From contig BMAT01001074.1 of assembly GCA_019649035.1 (NCBI GenBank), positions 49,917-71,710 of the forward strand: 21,794 nt of DNA, read 5' to 3'. Position numbers and translations under genes: made by a program. Positions 8,408 to 19,193 of this stretch are shown here, piece by piece (within the stretch, counting starts at the first letter, position 1; every line of letters starts with the position of its first letter). The DNA comes from Elysia marginata. Its lineage: Eukaryota > Mollusca > Gastropoda > Plakobranchidae. Under the pieces are notes generated by a model that was given only the letters and a program-made list of their open reading frames with translations, was not told the origin of the DNA and made no database searches.

Positions 8408-10412
8408 AAAAGAACTCATTTTTGCAACAGCTTGCAAATACACCTAATCTCTTTTAATCTACCAGTTACGTACTTATTTCTCATAAAAGTGGAGCAAAGG
8501 CCAAGTAGTTTCTTGTGTACATTTCTCCCCTCTTATTTACAATAATGCACTTTTTAACTTTTAGGTAACATTCACTTGCTGCTCTCTTGTAACCACAGTG
8601 CTGTTGTACTTGCCTTTATAGTAATAGGAACTACATGCATTACACTTACAGTTTTATTTTGATATTTCTTCTTTTTGAGAAATCTTGATTGTTTCAATAT
8701 GTTTCTAAAAACCCTTATCTATTTACAATACACGTTTAGGAAAAGCCAATGTACTAGCTTGAATATTTGATTAGCTATGATCGGTGTTTAACATTACCTC
8801 AAGGAAAGCCTAGCTCATCTTGAAAACTTGTGCAACCCATTTGCTAAGATCTTCATGGTCATGCCTCACACAATTAGTTTTAGGAATTGTAAGCCACAAC
8901 CTCTTGCGTTTTCAGTCTTATAGTGAACGCAGTGTTTCCTATCATTGATGTTCTATATTTGTAGCAATAATTGTTAGGCCAACGACCAGGCTCTCACTTA
9001 AGTAAAAACAAACTGAAGACTAGAACTAGAAGCTCCTAAGTCACCTAAAACTCAGTAAAAGTAGCTAGTAACAAAGTTAAAGTGTAACAAAATTAGTTGT
9101 TTTTTTTGTCATGCCCATAAGTTCTTTATATTATTCTATATCATGCACATGACAGTTTTGCCGGCTTGCAAAGCTATTGTATTTATCAGACGAGAAAACG
9201 ATCATTGTTACACCAAACTTAATTAGCTTTAACAGTTTTATTTCCTTGAGTTCTTAATCGCACAATGATATCTTGGATTCTGTACAAGCGTTTTAAAATT
9301 ATATTTTTTAACCGAAGTGTTAGCCCTCCTTGAAGGCTTTATGCTTTATTAAAAATAGTCTTTCCTCTATCTGTTACCTAGTAGGCACAACTGAAAAGTA
9401 TTGTTAAAACATCGTGTTCGCTGTAAATCTACACTTGAACCTCAGCACATGTAGAGTTCAGAGTGAAACAGGTAGTTAAATTACCTCAAGTTTTCTGCTG
9501 CAGTTTCTCACTGAAAAATTATTATGTATGGAAAAAAAACTGTATGCTTATTTTCAAAAGAAAAAGTAATTCACCCGTTTTACCGTCAATGAAGCTTAAA
9601 AATGTTTAATTTTGGCGTTGACAAGATATCTGAAATGTTTATGCTACTTTACCCCTCCTGTAATGTTACATAAAAAAAAAACGGTCTTAAATCTGTACAG
9701 AAATAGTAATAGAAAACTCAACTTTTCACGAGAAGCAATTTTGCTGAAGATGTTTCTGCCAAGACACAATAGCATAGATTGCCAGAATACATTTCACACC
9801 GCTGTGAGAATGTTGGCGTTGCAACGTGTTTCATGTGAGGCCAATTTTTTTTCTTTTGTAAGTTGGAAGATTCCCAGGCAAGGCTGTGAGTTTTGAATTA
9901 CCTCAGATTGTTATAGCAACTCTCATCTCAGAGATTAGATTTTTATAGCAATGTTTTCACCAACAGATTACAACGGCTTCCATCTTGGAATTTTTCGCAA
10001 GTCTAAATTTATTTCACATGTATACTATTATATATATGCTTTAATTAGCAAAAGTATTTTAATGAACTACTGGTGTGTAATCTCTAGAAATTTAACACCT
10101 CGCCAAAAAAATTACTTCATGAAAAATTATCTGAATCTTAACAAGCTATAATAATTTTTTTTATTATTGAAACCAAAGGGGTCGACGAAAGCAAAAGTTT
10201 ACACGTGTTGAACTTACCAAGATCATAATGTCATTTCCTTGGGAGTTCCCGCCATTTAAAGTTAAGTTTTATTCTTTCACATTATTACAATACATGTATT
10301 ATAGTTGTGTGGAGGAAAATGTTACATTGCACAACATTGTTGAAGATCACAACAAAGCTAATATATTAAAATGATACTCAATTTTTAAACCAATTTAATG
10401 TGGTTTTTGCCG
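8408..10412. other. AT-rich non-coding stretch
   Basis: No gene is supported. Short open stretches at 9612-9896 and 9951-10151 have AT-driven composition, no coding bias and no splice or start context. Two similar TATTTACAATA strings (near 8535 and 8719) and several ATTTA motifs could belong to an extended 3' UTR of the upstream gene. Nothing else stands out. Confidence 0.5.
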
Positions 10413-10496
10413 GCATCTTAGTGATTCGAACCCCTCGACTTTACCTTCTCCTTCAGGGTGATAACATGAGTGAAACGCCACCACCTGTCAAGATGC
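10413..10496 (-). repeat. tRNA-like or SINE-head segment (degenerate)
   Basis: A perfect 7-bp inverted pair, GCATCTT at 10413-10419 and AAGATGC at 10490-10496, encloses 70 bases, for a total of 84 nt, the size of a tRNA with a long variable arm. On the minus strand, GGTTCGAATC, a good internal B-box/T-loop, lies just before the 3' arm. However, the A-box is poor, and the D-, anticodon- and T-stems do not pair well. It is best read as a decayed tRNA pseudogene or the head of a tRNA-derived SINE. The inverted pair could also be chance. Confidence 0.3.
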
Positions 10497-11508
10497 TGAG
10501 ACGATCATTCTGATCTCCAAAAGCATGTTCATATGTCCCAAGTTTTTAAAAAAATTTTGTCAAGCTATTGTAAGTTTTGGCAACGATACGGTTTAAATGC
10601 TATTGTTAGCTGTTTAAAGATTCTTTCTTTTTTCGCCCTTATTTTTCAAGAAGTTTTTGACGCAGGTTAACATAAATATTTTTTTTAAGTTTTTTTGTTT
10701 GTTTTTTTTTTTGTAATGTTTTTGTGTTGTCTTTATCTTATGGAGGGCGACCCCACCACAACTTTTAATTTTTTTTTCTCAGATTTTTTATTCTTTTGAA
10801 AATTCATGCATGGAGAAAGGCTAAAACATTCTCTTTAGCAAATAACCTCGGAGCCCTACACACTCAATCAGCATTTTTTTCCACGCAAGGCAAAATCCAC
10901 AGACTGGTGTACTTATATTACAACAATTTTACAATGGCATGTTGATAAAACACAGTTGTTGCTATTCTTGTGAAGTCTCTCATCATTTCGTCTGTCAACC
11001 GGCAACTCTAGATCTGACCCTGTTTATGAAGAAAAATATGTATCAGTTTCTTGCATTACGATCTGACACCAGGCTTTAATCGTGTGAATTTATGTATTTT
11101 TTCTGTTAATCATTTAACTGTTGAAAAAAAAACTCATAAGTACTCATGAAAACAAATAACCACAATTTTTACAATATAAATATATTTTTGAGTGAAGAAC
11201 TTAGCAATCATTGTCTTCTGGGTTTTTTTTACAGTTATTGTCGCGTTATTATTTTGTGTTGTTGTCATTGTCCTAGGCCTTGTGATTAAGCATTCTCATA
11301 TCTAGAGTATTTAAGAACTGTATTCTGTTGTCATAAGTGCATCAAATCATTGCCATGAAAAATACAGCAAACGCTGCTACATTTTTTAAACTTTATTTAA
11401 CTTCGTTGTAAAGGTCACCTACATTTCTTCTGTTTTTAATTGTCATCGTTAACACCAATGAACATAGTCATTGCCACGACCTTAATTATTTTAACAACTG
11501 CCATAGCC
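10497..11508. other. AT-rich non-coding stretch
   Basis: T-homopolymer-rich sequence (for example around 10675-10780) without any credible open frame, splice pair or structured repeat. I see no feature to call. Confidence 0.5.
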
Positions 11509-11536
11509 GTCGTCGTCGTCATCATCATCATCATCA
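11509..11536 (+). repeat. (GTC)4(ATC)5 trinucleotide microsatellite
   Basis: Four GTC units followed directly by ATC units form a short compound trinucleotide tract. It sits in AT-rich non-coding DNA. The short open stretch across it (11440-11664) is a by-product of the repeat and not a credible gene. Confidence 0.8.
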
Positions 11537-11760
11537 ATCAGCACTTTTTTTATTTCCTCCTTATTATCTTCTTTGATATCATTCTCATGACATTGACATC
11601 TTTTACTATTTATCTCTATTCATCCCACCGCCCCACAGTTTCATCTCATTTGAATATCATATAAACCCGTTTAGGAACACTACCAGGATCATTAATGCAT
11701 TTATCCGACTCAAAATCCAGGAAAAAATATTGTCCACGTATTTACATTACACGCACACAT

Positions 11761-11848
11761 CTTCTCTCTCTCACCCTCTCTCTCTCTCCCTCTCTCTCTA
11801 TCTCTCTCTCCTCTCTCCCCCCCCCATCTCTCTCCCCTCTCTCTCTCG
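11761..11848 (+). repeat. CT-rich imperfect microsatellite
   Basis: About 88 bases of almost pure pyrimidine, mostly CT units with interruptions (CCC, TA) and a run of Cs at about 11816-11825. It gives spurious Ser/Leu/Pro-rich frames on the plus strand and Arg/Glu-rich frames on the minus strand. Confidence 0.9.
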
Positions 11849-12641
11849 TGTACCTAACCCTGTTACGTCTCTTTTTCGTCCTACAACTTATGTTTTTGTC
11901 TTGTGTCACTTCTGATCTCAGTCTGATAATAAGCATTATTGTATAATTGGATAGAAGATAGAGTCAACTACTGTAAATAGAATCATTGCAATATAGAGGA
12001 GTAGATTCTGATAGGAAAGACAATAAGTATGCATGTACATATTTATAATGTGACGCGGTTTTTCTTTTTGATGATGATCACAACAAAATTGATGATTATG
12101 GTAACGTGGAGGATGTCGATAGTAATTGAGTTCATTCGGTTTTTCAAGGCCAACGGCCCAAACAACATGAAAAATTAATAAAAATAATCATACATTGAGG
12201 AGGAGAACATCCTTTATAACATAAGATAGGTAGGTTATTACAGAATTTAATGCAATGAAATTTTGAGAATTTAAAAGGTTACAAAAACCATTAAGGTTAC
12301 TATTTCGTATTGTTTCTTCAGATAAAAATGGTCTAATAGGTGCATTGTACTGCATTAAAAATAGTATGGTGCTTATATTCTACTACAAGACATTCTGAAC
12401 ATGATGTAGAATCTGAAATGTTAAGTCTATTAAGGTTTTAATTGAGTGGGAGACTCTTACAACCAATCAGGGCAAAAAGTCTTCGTTTAGAATAGTTGTG
12501 AAGTATGTTAATATACGGAGCGGCAAAAGGGTTGGGGTGAAAATCGAAATATTTTGGAAAAAAGTTGTCGGGCTTCAGAATTAGGTTCTTGAAAACTAAT
12601 AGGGGTGAGCCTATCCTTTACCTCGATAATGGTTGTGTTGG
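11849..12641. other. Non-coding stretch
   Basis: AT-rich sequence with dense stops on both strands. No RNA gene, repeat boundary or exon signal is convincing. Confidence 0.45.
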
Positions 12642-12779
12642 TAATGATGATAATGATGATGACTGGTGATGAATGTTTTCATGATGAATAACAATTAACA
12701 TGATGATAAAGGTGATGAAAAGGATAAATATCATGTTGATGTTGGTGATGACGATTGATATTTTTATGCTGACGATCAC

Positions 12780-12817
<38 letters not shown>
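12642..12817 (+). repeat. ATG/GAT-rich region with a pure (ATG)12 core
   Basis: The region is scattered with ATGATG and GTGATG words and ends in twelve perfect ATG units at 12781-12816. The imperfect flanks (12642-12780) suggest an older, longer tract degraded by substitutions, with the right end still pure. No frame through it reads as a protein. Confidence 0.85.
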
Positions 12818-12819
<2 letters not shown>

Positions 12820-15145
12820 GATAGATGGATGGGTGGACTTTGTCGTGTAGTAGATGTTAGAGTACCGTAATTAACCTTTTCAACAGTTTTCGTACTATCA
12901 AGGAATTAAAAAAAAAACCCAATCGCATAGCAGTTTGCTTAACCAACTGCACATCTTATTTTAAAATTTTCGTTTTTGTTTCCCTTACTAGGGTACTACC
13001 CTCTTTCTCTCACTAGTCCTACTCCTATTGTTTTCTCCCTCTTTCTCTTTCTCCATTCTCCCATGCTACCTGTATCTCTCTCCTGTCACAATCGCTGGCA
13101 GTGTGCCACTGTTGAAGTGTTGATGTTACAGGCCGTTACACGGCAGAACGCGCATAGCCGCGCCCACAGTCCACCATAGATTACAGGCTAGAGAATCACT
13201 GCTATAATTAGACACTTCCAACTAGAAAATCGCCCACAGCTCTGACGCCCCACCCTGTTGTTTTGTTTTACCATTGTTTTCAATCAGATCAGAAAGTAAT
13301 TGTGTTTGTGTTGCAATGTTAAGACTTTATTTCATTGAAAGAAGGATTAATTATGTAAAGGTCACCAGCTTTTGTACTTGTACACTGATAGACCTCTTAT
13401 CTAGATAAGTTTAACCAAATAATTAATTATGGAAAGAAAATGCTCTCTTCCTTCCACGTCTGCCGTCTCTCATCTTTCGCACTCATTTCTCTCCTCCTTC
13501 TCACTCTCTCCAATTATACTCGAGCGAAGAAAATCATCAGTTCTGTTTTCCCATCACTGGAACTTAAGGGTTGATGAATTGAATTGCCAATAACAACCGC
13601 AACCCTCGTTAGGAGCAAACTACGTTTCCTCACCGGCGTATACACAAGTCTGTATATTTCATCTTATTGATTTTTGGCCCAGCTATTAAATTCAACTCAG
13701 ATGCTATTTGAAGTGAGCTTAGTTTGTATGAGATTACACTGCCTAGAGACGTTTTTCAAAGGCGAGCAATAAGCTTATGGCTTAGATTCTCAAATGTTTC
13801 GAGCAGAGACCTGGAAATACTTGTATGTTTCTTATTCCAAGCCACGCGTTCGAATCATGGCTGCGTGAAGGTTGTCACTGAATTTCAAGTAATAAAAATA
13901 ACAAATCTTGGAGCTCCTTTTATCTTAGGTACAAAGATATTAAAATATTCTCGTATCTAGAAATGTGTAGGTAAAAGCCATACAACGTTGTGGTCGCCTA
14001 TTTTTGAAAACTATAATAATCGCAAATAAACTTACTGCCTGTTCATTCGCCTCAGTTTATATTTGCCGTATCTCTATAAAACATCGTTTTGAGAAAATCG
14101 ACTTAAAAGTGTTAATTTAATACACTAAGTGATTGTACGTAATTGTAGATTTATTTTGAAATATAAGAAATTGTTATGTCCATTCAAATTAATGAGATAA
14201 GATAAAAAAAGATCGTGCTGTTTCACCCGTTTCCTTCTTAAACGCTTCAATATTTACAAATATTGTATATCCTTTTAAGCGCTCTTGTAAAGTTGTATCT
14301 CCGAAATATGATGCGGTTTGACGAATCCAGTAAATATACATTTTGTCGTATCTTCATTAAATTCGTAAAATTTCGGAAAAGATCCTAATCTTGTTCTAGC
14401 AGTAAATTATAAAATATTTTTGTGTGAAACTTATAATTTTTTTTAATAATCTCTATGCAAAATGCTTTTGCTCTGCACTGTTGGAGATAGAACAAATAGA
14501 AAAATTGTAGGCTAGCTTTGGACTAAAGACCTTTAAAATTGATTTTCTCACCTTTGGACACACAACAATTGTAAACTCTGTTATTTTTTTTTTTTACATC
14601 GATGAAATACAATAATTGTGAAGTCTAAAACTACTCCTTCTGCCCCTCTGGTTGCTCTAAAGTTTATATGCCAGATATATGTTACTCCCTAGATGTCAAA
14701 AAACGGCACCAACTCTATTTTGTATCATCAAAATTGAGATGCAACAAATGTAAATGGAGGCGACATACTCTCTATAGGCCTTATTCATTTTTTCATCACA
14801 AGCATAACACACGTCATACACTCAAGTCAGATACCAACATAGAAAGAGCTTACAAAAGAGCAAGATTTAGCAAAATAATTTCCTGACTACTAGTAATGAG
14901 TACTGCAAGCAAAACAAAATTAATAAGATTTTAATTAACGAACATAAATAAAAATTGAGTTTGACTTAGGTTGCACTTTGCATGCCACAGAAATTCTTAC
15001 AACATAAGGTAATACATTTTCTTGTACTGGAAGTGAGAAAGCTTCCCTTCATATGAAAAATAACATCATTATTATGTAGCGTCTGCGCATCCTTGAACTC
15101 GCATGACCTTTTACAAAACATTACCATCGACACAATGGCTATCTT
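12818..15145. other. Long non-coding stretch
   Basis: Mostly AT-rich. Small items only: pyrimidine-rich DNA around 13000-13080 and 13440-13515, the palindrome CTTATCTAGATAAG near 13396-13409, the inverted pair CAATATTT/AAATATTG near 14248-14265, and a T-loop-like word, GCGTTCGAATC, near 13847. Short open frames (12976-13179, 13724-13960, 14668-14886) lack coding composition. No gene is called. Confidence 0.45.
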
Positions 15146-15343
15146 GTGAGTGGGACGGTGGCGACAGTCGCATCGGGTCAGTCTGCAGACGCAGTTTACC
15201 TGGGTTTTATGCACGTCCGTCCATATAATAGTGGTGGTTTTATGGCTAGACCTGGCCCAGGGAAGGGCCGTGTTGTGAGCCCCTATCCTGGAGGACCTGA
15301 AGATAAATTCAGGCGTGGCGCCAGACCACGCAAGTCCCTTTAG
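15146..15343 (+). other. GC-rich island with hairpins and an open frame
   Basis: About 200 bases that are clearly richer in GC than their surroundings. The open frame (65 codons from a GTG; the longest ATG-initiated part starts at 15209) has a Gly/Pro/Arg-rich end and stops with TAG at 15341-15343. Two GC hairpins are visible: GGCCC/GGGCC (15254-15269) and GCGTGG/CCACGC (15313-15331). A donor-like GCA|GTAAGT follows just after the stop. It could be an exon remnant, a structured non-coding RNA segment or the body of an old mobile element. I do not recognise it. Confidence 0.3.
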
Positions 15344-15599
15344 TTACGCAGTAAGTCACCGACGGAGCCTATCACCACGCAGATTGCGTTTATAAATTAC
15401 ATGAAGTAATGACTGATTTTCGCCAAGTGGTATTTTCTAAAACTGTACTCATTTAGTTGTCGAAAAGCGCTAATATTTAAAGGGCGGTGACTCTAGCATT
15501 GTCATGTCTTTAGATTACAGTACTTATGTGACGTAATTTGAAGTTTTGTCTCAGTTTTTGTTTCTCGCTTTTCTATTTCACATTGTATTGCGTTGACGA
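15344..15599. other. Non-coding stretch
   Basis: Mixed composition with stops in all frames. I see no RNA gene, exon or repeat in it. Confidence 0.4.
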
Positions 15600-15611
15600 C
15601 CCCCCCCCCCC
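15600..15611 (+). repeat. Poly-C tract (12 Cs)
   Basis: Twelve consecutive cytosines follow GACGA. This is a G-rich run on the opposite strand and a likely length-variable site. Confidence 0.9.
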
Positions 15612-15843
15612 ACTCTTTCCTCCTGTTCATCGTCGACATCATTTAAACTATATTATGTTCATGTGCTGATACATTAATGGCTTTTCTTTTCTTCCCCAAA
15701 CATCCTCCTATCGCGGTATGCTATCTTTGTATCCCCTTCTGCCTCACCGACCCTAATTTCCATGTTGTTTTCGTGCCGGTCAGCCGAGAGGGAAGGCCAT
15801 CCGATTATTGTTTCTATGACCGTCACCGGTCATGTCACCCCCT

Positions 15844-15851
<8 letters not shown>

Positions 15852-15874
<23 letters not shown>
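15852..15874 (+). repeat. (CT)11 microsatellite
   Basis: A pure CT dinucleotide run preceded by C-rich sequence (about 15838-15851). It gives the Pro/Leu/Ser-rich end of a spurious frame at 15677-15913. Confidence 0.9.
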
Positions 15875-16687
15875 AACACTCTGAACAACAGAGAGCTTTC
15901 GCCTCCTTCATAAGTGCCATGAGACGTTGAAACGTTAATACCATGGCCTTCTGCAGAGCACGTATCGCAAAGATGTTGGCGGCTACTTATATGATTTTAA
16001 TTTTTGCGATGTGCCTAAAAAATCTCAGGTTTTAAGCGTTGCATAATGAGTTTTTTTTTTCCTCGCAGAGATGAAAAGAAACCACCATTGAAATTGCGCG
16101 ATTGAAGTTTAACTTTGGAAATTACCTTTTGCTATCGATTCCCTCTGAGACATGATTCACTGGGAGGCTAGACTTCATTTGTAACGTTTTCTTTATTTAA
16201 CAATAGAAGAGAGTCTTGCGACGTCTACATTCTGGTTTAGGTGGCTTGAGAAGTTCAACAGTTTCTTAACCAGCCACCGTGTAAGTGTAACCGATGAAAC
16301 GCATTAGTCTAATACTATTTGAATAAGTATTAGGTCGTACTAAGTGTCGTAAAAAGTTCTCGTCTGTCTTAAGCGGCGATGCGAAATGTTCATATTATCA
16401 TTTTAGCACGTATGGTGACCATTCCGACCGTCGGTAGGTGTAGCATTCTCCGGTCAAGGTGAACAAACATGTTTCCCTCTCAGGGAGTTCCTGAAAGCGA
16501 TGCTTGGGGAATACCGAACTGACTTTCTTTACTTCATCAGTTGCCTAAAGAATATTCACGCTTAAAAATGTAACATTTTTAGAATACTTTTTTTTAAGAA
16601 TGCCAATGCATTCACCTCAGTATTCTTTTTATTGTAGATAAACACCCCCTCTCCGCCCTTTTTCTCATTCGTCGTCTGGAGCTGAAA
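15875..16687. other. Non-coding stretch with one imperfect hairpin
   Basis: No coding frame is supported. An imperfect inverted repeat at 16240-16278 (GGTGGCT with AGCCACC, extended by TGAGAA with TTCTTA across a 3-base bulge) could fold into a 13-bp stem with a loop of about 10 bases. This is too short to call a microRNA precursor. Confidence 0.35.
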
Positions 16688-16775
16688 TAGTAATAATAAT
16701 AATAGCAATAATAATAATAATAATAATAACAATAATAATAACACTAACAATAACAATAACAATAATAATAATGAG
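16688..16775 (+). repeat. (AAT)n/(AAC)n microsatellite
   Basis: About 85 bases of AAT units with AAC interruptions. On the minus strand it yields a poly-Leu frame that is an artefact. It abuts the dispersed-repeat core to its right, an arrangement typical of a microsatellite at the end of a mobile element. Confidence 0.9.
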
Positions 16776-17160
16776 TTCATTTTTATAGCGCCCCCCTTCA
16801 ATAGGAGCTCAAAGCGCTTTACATAAAGTCTGAAGAAACTAATGTCTTTATAATATAAAAGTGTACAGGTATATTTCTTTTTTAAAAGTTATTAGCTATA
16901 GAGACAAAAGCGTCCGTAAAGTTGCACGCTAAATAAAGAATAGCCATTACAAGTATGTAAATGCAGTCACAGACATACAGAGTGAGTGTACATAAAAATA
17001 CATTAATTTGATTTAAATTAAATAATTTTCATCAGCTAGGAAAAAGAGGTGAGGTTTTAAATCAAAACTTAAAGGATGATAGCGTCCTTGAATTTTGAAG
17101 AGGAGATGGAAGCTTGTTCCATATTTCTGCTCCTTTACAAGAATATGATGGCACGACTTT
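16776..17160 (+). repeat. Degenerate dispersed repeat (TATAGCGCC / AAAGCGCTTTACA type)
   Basis: TTTTTATAGCGCC (16780-16792) is followed at short distance by GAGCTCAAAGCGCTTTACA (16805-16823). Downstream comes a block that alternates purine-rich and T-rich words, including GAGGTGAGGTTTTAAATC near 17047 and GGAAGCTTGTTCCATATTTC near 17108. From memory, this order of blocks next to an (AAT)n tract recurs in many marine invertebrate genomes as a non-autonomous dispersed element. I cannot name the family with confidence. The right boundary is uncertain and may reach about 17440. An 89-codon minus-strand open frame (17404-17135) overlaps it and is probably incidental. Confidence 0.5.
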
Positions 17161-18018
17161 TTTCTAAGCTGCGGCGTGGTAACTGGTAAACCTGCGGCGA
17201 ATGATTCCTAAAAATAATTGGCTCTGAAGGGCTGACGTCTAAACCAAATTTAGGTGCGCTCCTTTTTACGGTGGAATTAAAGAGGCTTTTAAATAATATT
17301 ATTTTTTTTTTACTGGCATAAGACACAAAATCTCTCCCGAAATCGGAAAGGAGCGACGGAGCCACGTAAAGTTGTATTACACTGTCATGATATACTTTGG
17401 ACAAAATGAAATTCTTGATTGGGAAATGTCGTGATTCCTACATAGACTACGGACAAAAGTAATAAGTTTCATTCCTCCGATGAGAAACTCACTATTTGCG
17501 ACACTCCAGTTTTAAATAGTACATTTGCAGCACAAATGGTTTTCATTTGGTTTCTTCATAGGACTTTTTATATGCGTCACCACCTATTTTATTAAAAAGT
17601 GTGTTAATAGACCTTTGCGGCACTGGGATATCGAATATGTCCTACATTAAAACATTTTTCCTCTGCTTTACAGGCTTGGAAATCACTCAGTTTAAAGAGA
17701 CGCTGTATGAGAAATGTTTTGATGTAGACAATATATAGCTAATGCATAGTGTGATTCCGTTGACTTGTTCACTCAGAGATTCGAAGGTAGACGACATCTT
17801 TGGTTTGCTGGATATTCAACAGGAAAAAGATAATTGGGATGTTGTGGGTGCCTTTATATCTATCTAGAGTGTGGTGCTGCCGCCACATTGCTTTTTTTGT
17901 ATTTTTAAAGCTTTGTTGGTGTTCTTTTTAGGTACATGATCGGTTTTTATCTTTGCGACGTCTGAGATCACAGTCTTTCTCAGTCGATCGATTGCAATTT
18001 ATCGAATAAACCGAGTAG
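17161..18018. other. Non-coding stretch, possibly repeat remnant at its left end
   Basis: No gene is supported. The left part may be the continuation of the dispersed repeat. CTTTGCGGCAC at 17613-17623 is the exact reverse complement of GTGCCGCAAAG at 18105-18115, which falls in the tandem repeat to the right. Confidence 0.4.
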
Positions 18019-18153
18019 TACCGCAAATAGTACAATTGTTCCTCTATTGTTTATTTGCAGTGCCTGCCGCAAATGAGATATTAGTTTTCTGTTGTTTAAG
18101 TTGGGTGCCGCAAAGAGGATACATCTCCCCAACGTACTGTTGTTCAAGTAACC
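18019..18153 (+). repeat. Three diverged tandem copies of a 41-48 bp unit
   Basis: Each copy opens with CCGCAAA (18021, 18067, 18108). Copies 2 and 3 end in near-identical words, TGTTGTTTAAGT and TGTTGTTCAAGT. Copy 1 carries the related ATTGTTTATTT. The middle parts differ, so the array is old. No open frame follows it. Confidence 0.5.
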
Positions 18154-18797
18154 TTCCTTGTCACACGCTCTGATAAGAAATGTTTGTTATTTATTGTAAA
18201 AGAATAAAATACATGGCCGCCACGCCACCATATCTCGCGCGTTTTGATTGTCAGACACAAGTCGCGATGTAGCCAACTGTTCTTTCTTCAACTTTTTCTT
18301 CCGTACAACTTAATTTGAAACAAAATGGACCACGTTTATTTATATAAACTTAAATAGCGTCCGGATGCTATCTGTTGTATATGCTATGGAGATAGTAAGA
18401 GAAGATATTGGAGATCTTGTTCCCTGTTTAACACACTTCAATGTTGTTCTTCAAAGCAACAGGCAATATAGCAGCTTGTAAAGCTTCGTGTGAACGGATA
18501 GTGTGCCGACTACAAACCCTAGCCCGGTAGTGAGGCATATCTACTTTTCTATTTTCGAGACCAGTTTGATCTTTTACATTGTAGCTTCCGTCGGTTTGCA
18601 GAGATATGCCAACATTTCGTGTTACCGAGGTTTTCGTTGTTGTTGTTGCTGTTGTTTTTTTGTTTTTTTTTGTTTCCTAAGGGGTGGGTTCGTTTAAACA
18701 AGCCATAACTAGGCATCAAGAGGTTCGTTTATACAGAGCTAGAACGCGGTTGTTCCTTCTGAAATGGATTAGTCATGTTGTATAGGAACTGTTGAAA
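18154..18797. other. Non-coding stretch
   Basis: Includes a GTT/T-rich low-complexity tract near 18634-18672. No exon, RNA gene or element end is convincing. Confidence 0.4.
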
Positions 18798-19193
18798 CCG
18801 TTTTAGCAGAGCGCGGACGCGAACAAATATCTGTTCGCGAAGTTGACAGCTGAATATGCCCCCAGAGCGAATTTTTCAGAATGCCGCAGCAGCTTTCTTG
18901 TATCAATCAACCAGCATCCTTGCATCATTTCCAAATACAGAATAGGGCACAGGCAGAGTCAAACACGGATGAGATTATTTTATGCAGAAATTTTTCTAAA
19001 TAAAATAATATACATGTGTTTGGTATACAATCGCACTAGAATAAACTCAGAAATATTATTCTGACTTTTTAAAATCTAAAACCTCCTTTTCATAAGCTCG
19101 GCGGTTTCCCGTTTTCGTGTTCGCGCCCTATTTGAATGGCTAAACTGCTAAAAAAAAAAAAGCGGCGTTCACGTTCGCGCTGTTTATAAACGG
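18798..19193. mobile_element. Candidate MITE with imperfect terminal inverted repeats
   Basis: The left end, 18798-18824 (starting CCGTTTTAGCAGAGCGCG), and the reverse complement of the right end, 19167-19193 (starting CCGTTTATAAACAGCGCG), match at 20 of 27 positions without gaps. Both ends carry further related inner words: GAACAAATAT...TTCGCG on the left, and TTCAAATAGGGCGCGAAC on the right when reverse complemented. The left end also folds on itself (CGCGAACA 18818-18825 with TGTTCGCG 18832-18839). At 396 bp and with no credible coding frame, it fits a non-autonomous DNA transposon. I could not identify a clean target-site duplication. Confidence 0.5.

Noticed and set aside
9612..9896. 94-codon open frame downstream of the giant gene
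   Set aside because: Its composition is Lys/Asn/Phe-rich as expected from AT-rich DNA, it begins at a non-ATG codon, and it has no coding bias or splice context.
11695..11946. Ser/Leu/Pro-rich open frames over the CT tract
   Set aside because: They are produced by the CT microsatellite and show no independent coding evidence.
12781..12816. Regular spacing that might suggest a CRISPR or satellite array
   Set aside because: It is a simple (ATG)12 trinucleotide run with no spacers, and the DNA is eukaryotic.
13843..13860. GCGTTCGAATC T-loop-like word as a tRNA gene
   Set aside because: No acceptor stem, D-arm or A-box is found at the correct distance. A single B-box-like word is not enough.
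14966..15214. 82-codon minus-strand open frame overlapping the GC-rich island
   Set aside because: It straddles the composition boundary, is cysteine-rich by chance, and has no supporting signals.
16562..16801. Minus-strand frame with a long poly-Leu run
   Set aside because: It is the translation of the (AAT)n microsatellite.
17135..17404. 89-codon minus-strand open frame
   Set aside because: It overlaps the probable dispersed repeat, has no splice or start context, and no recognisable domain.
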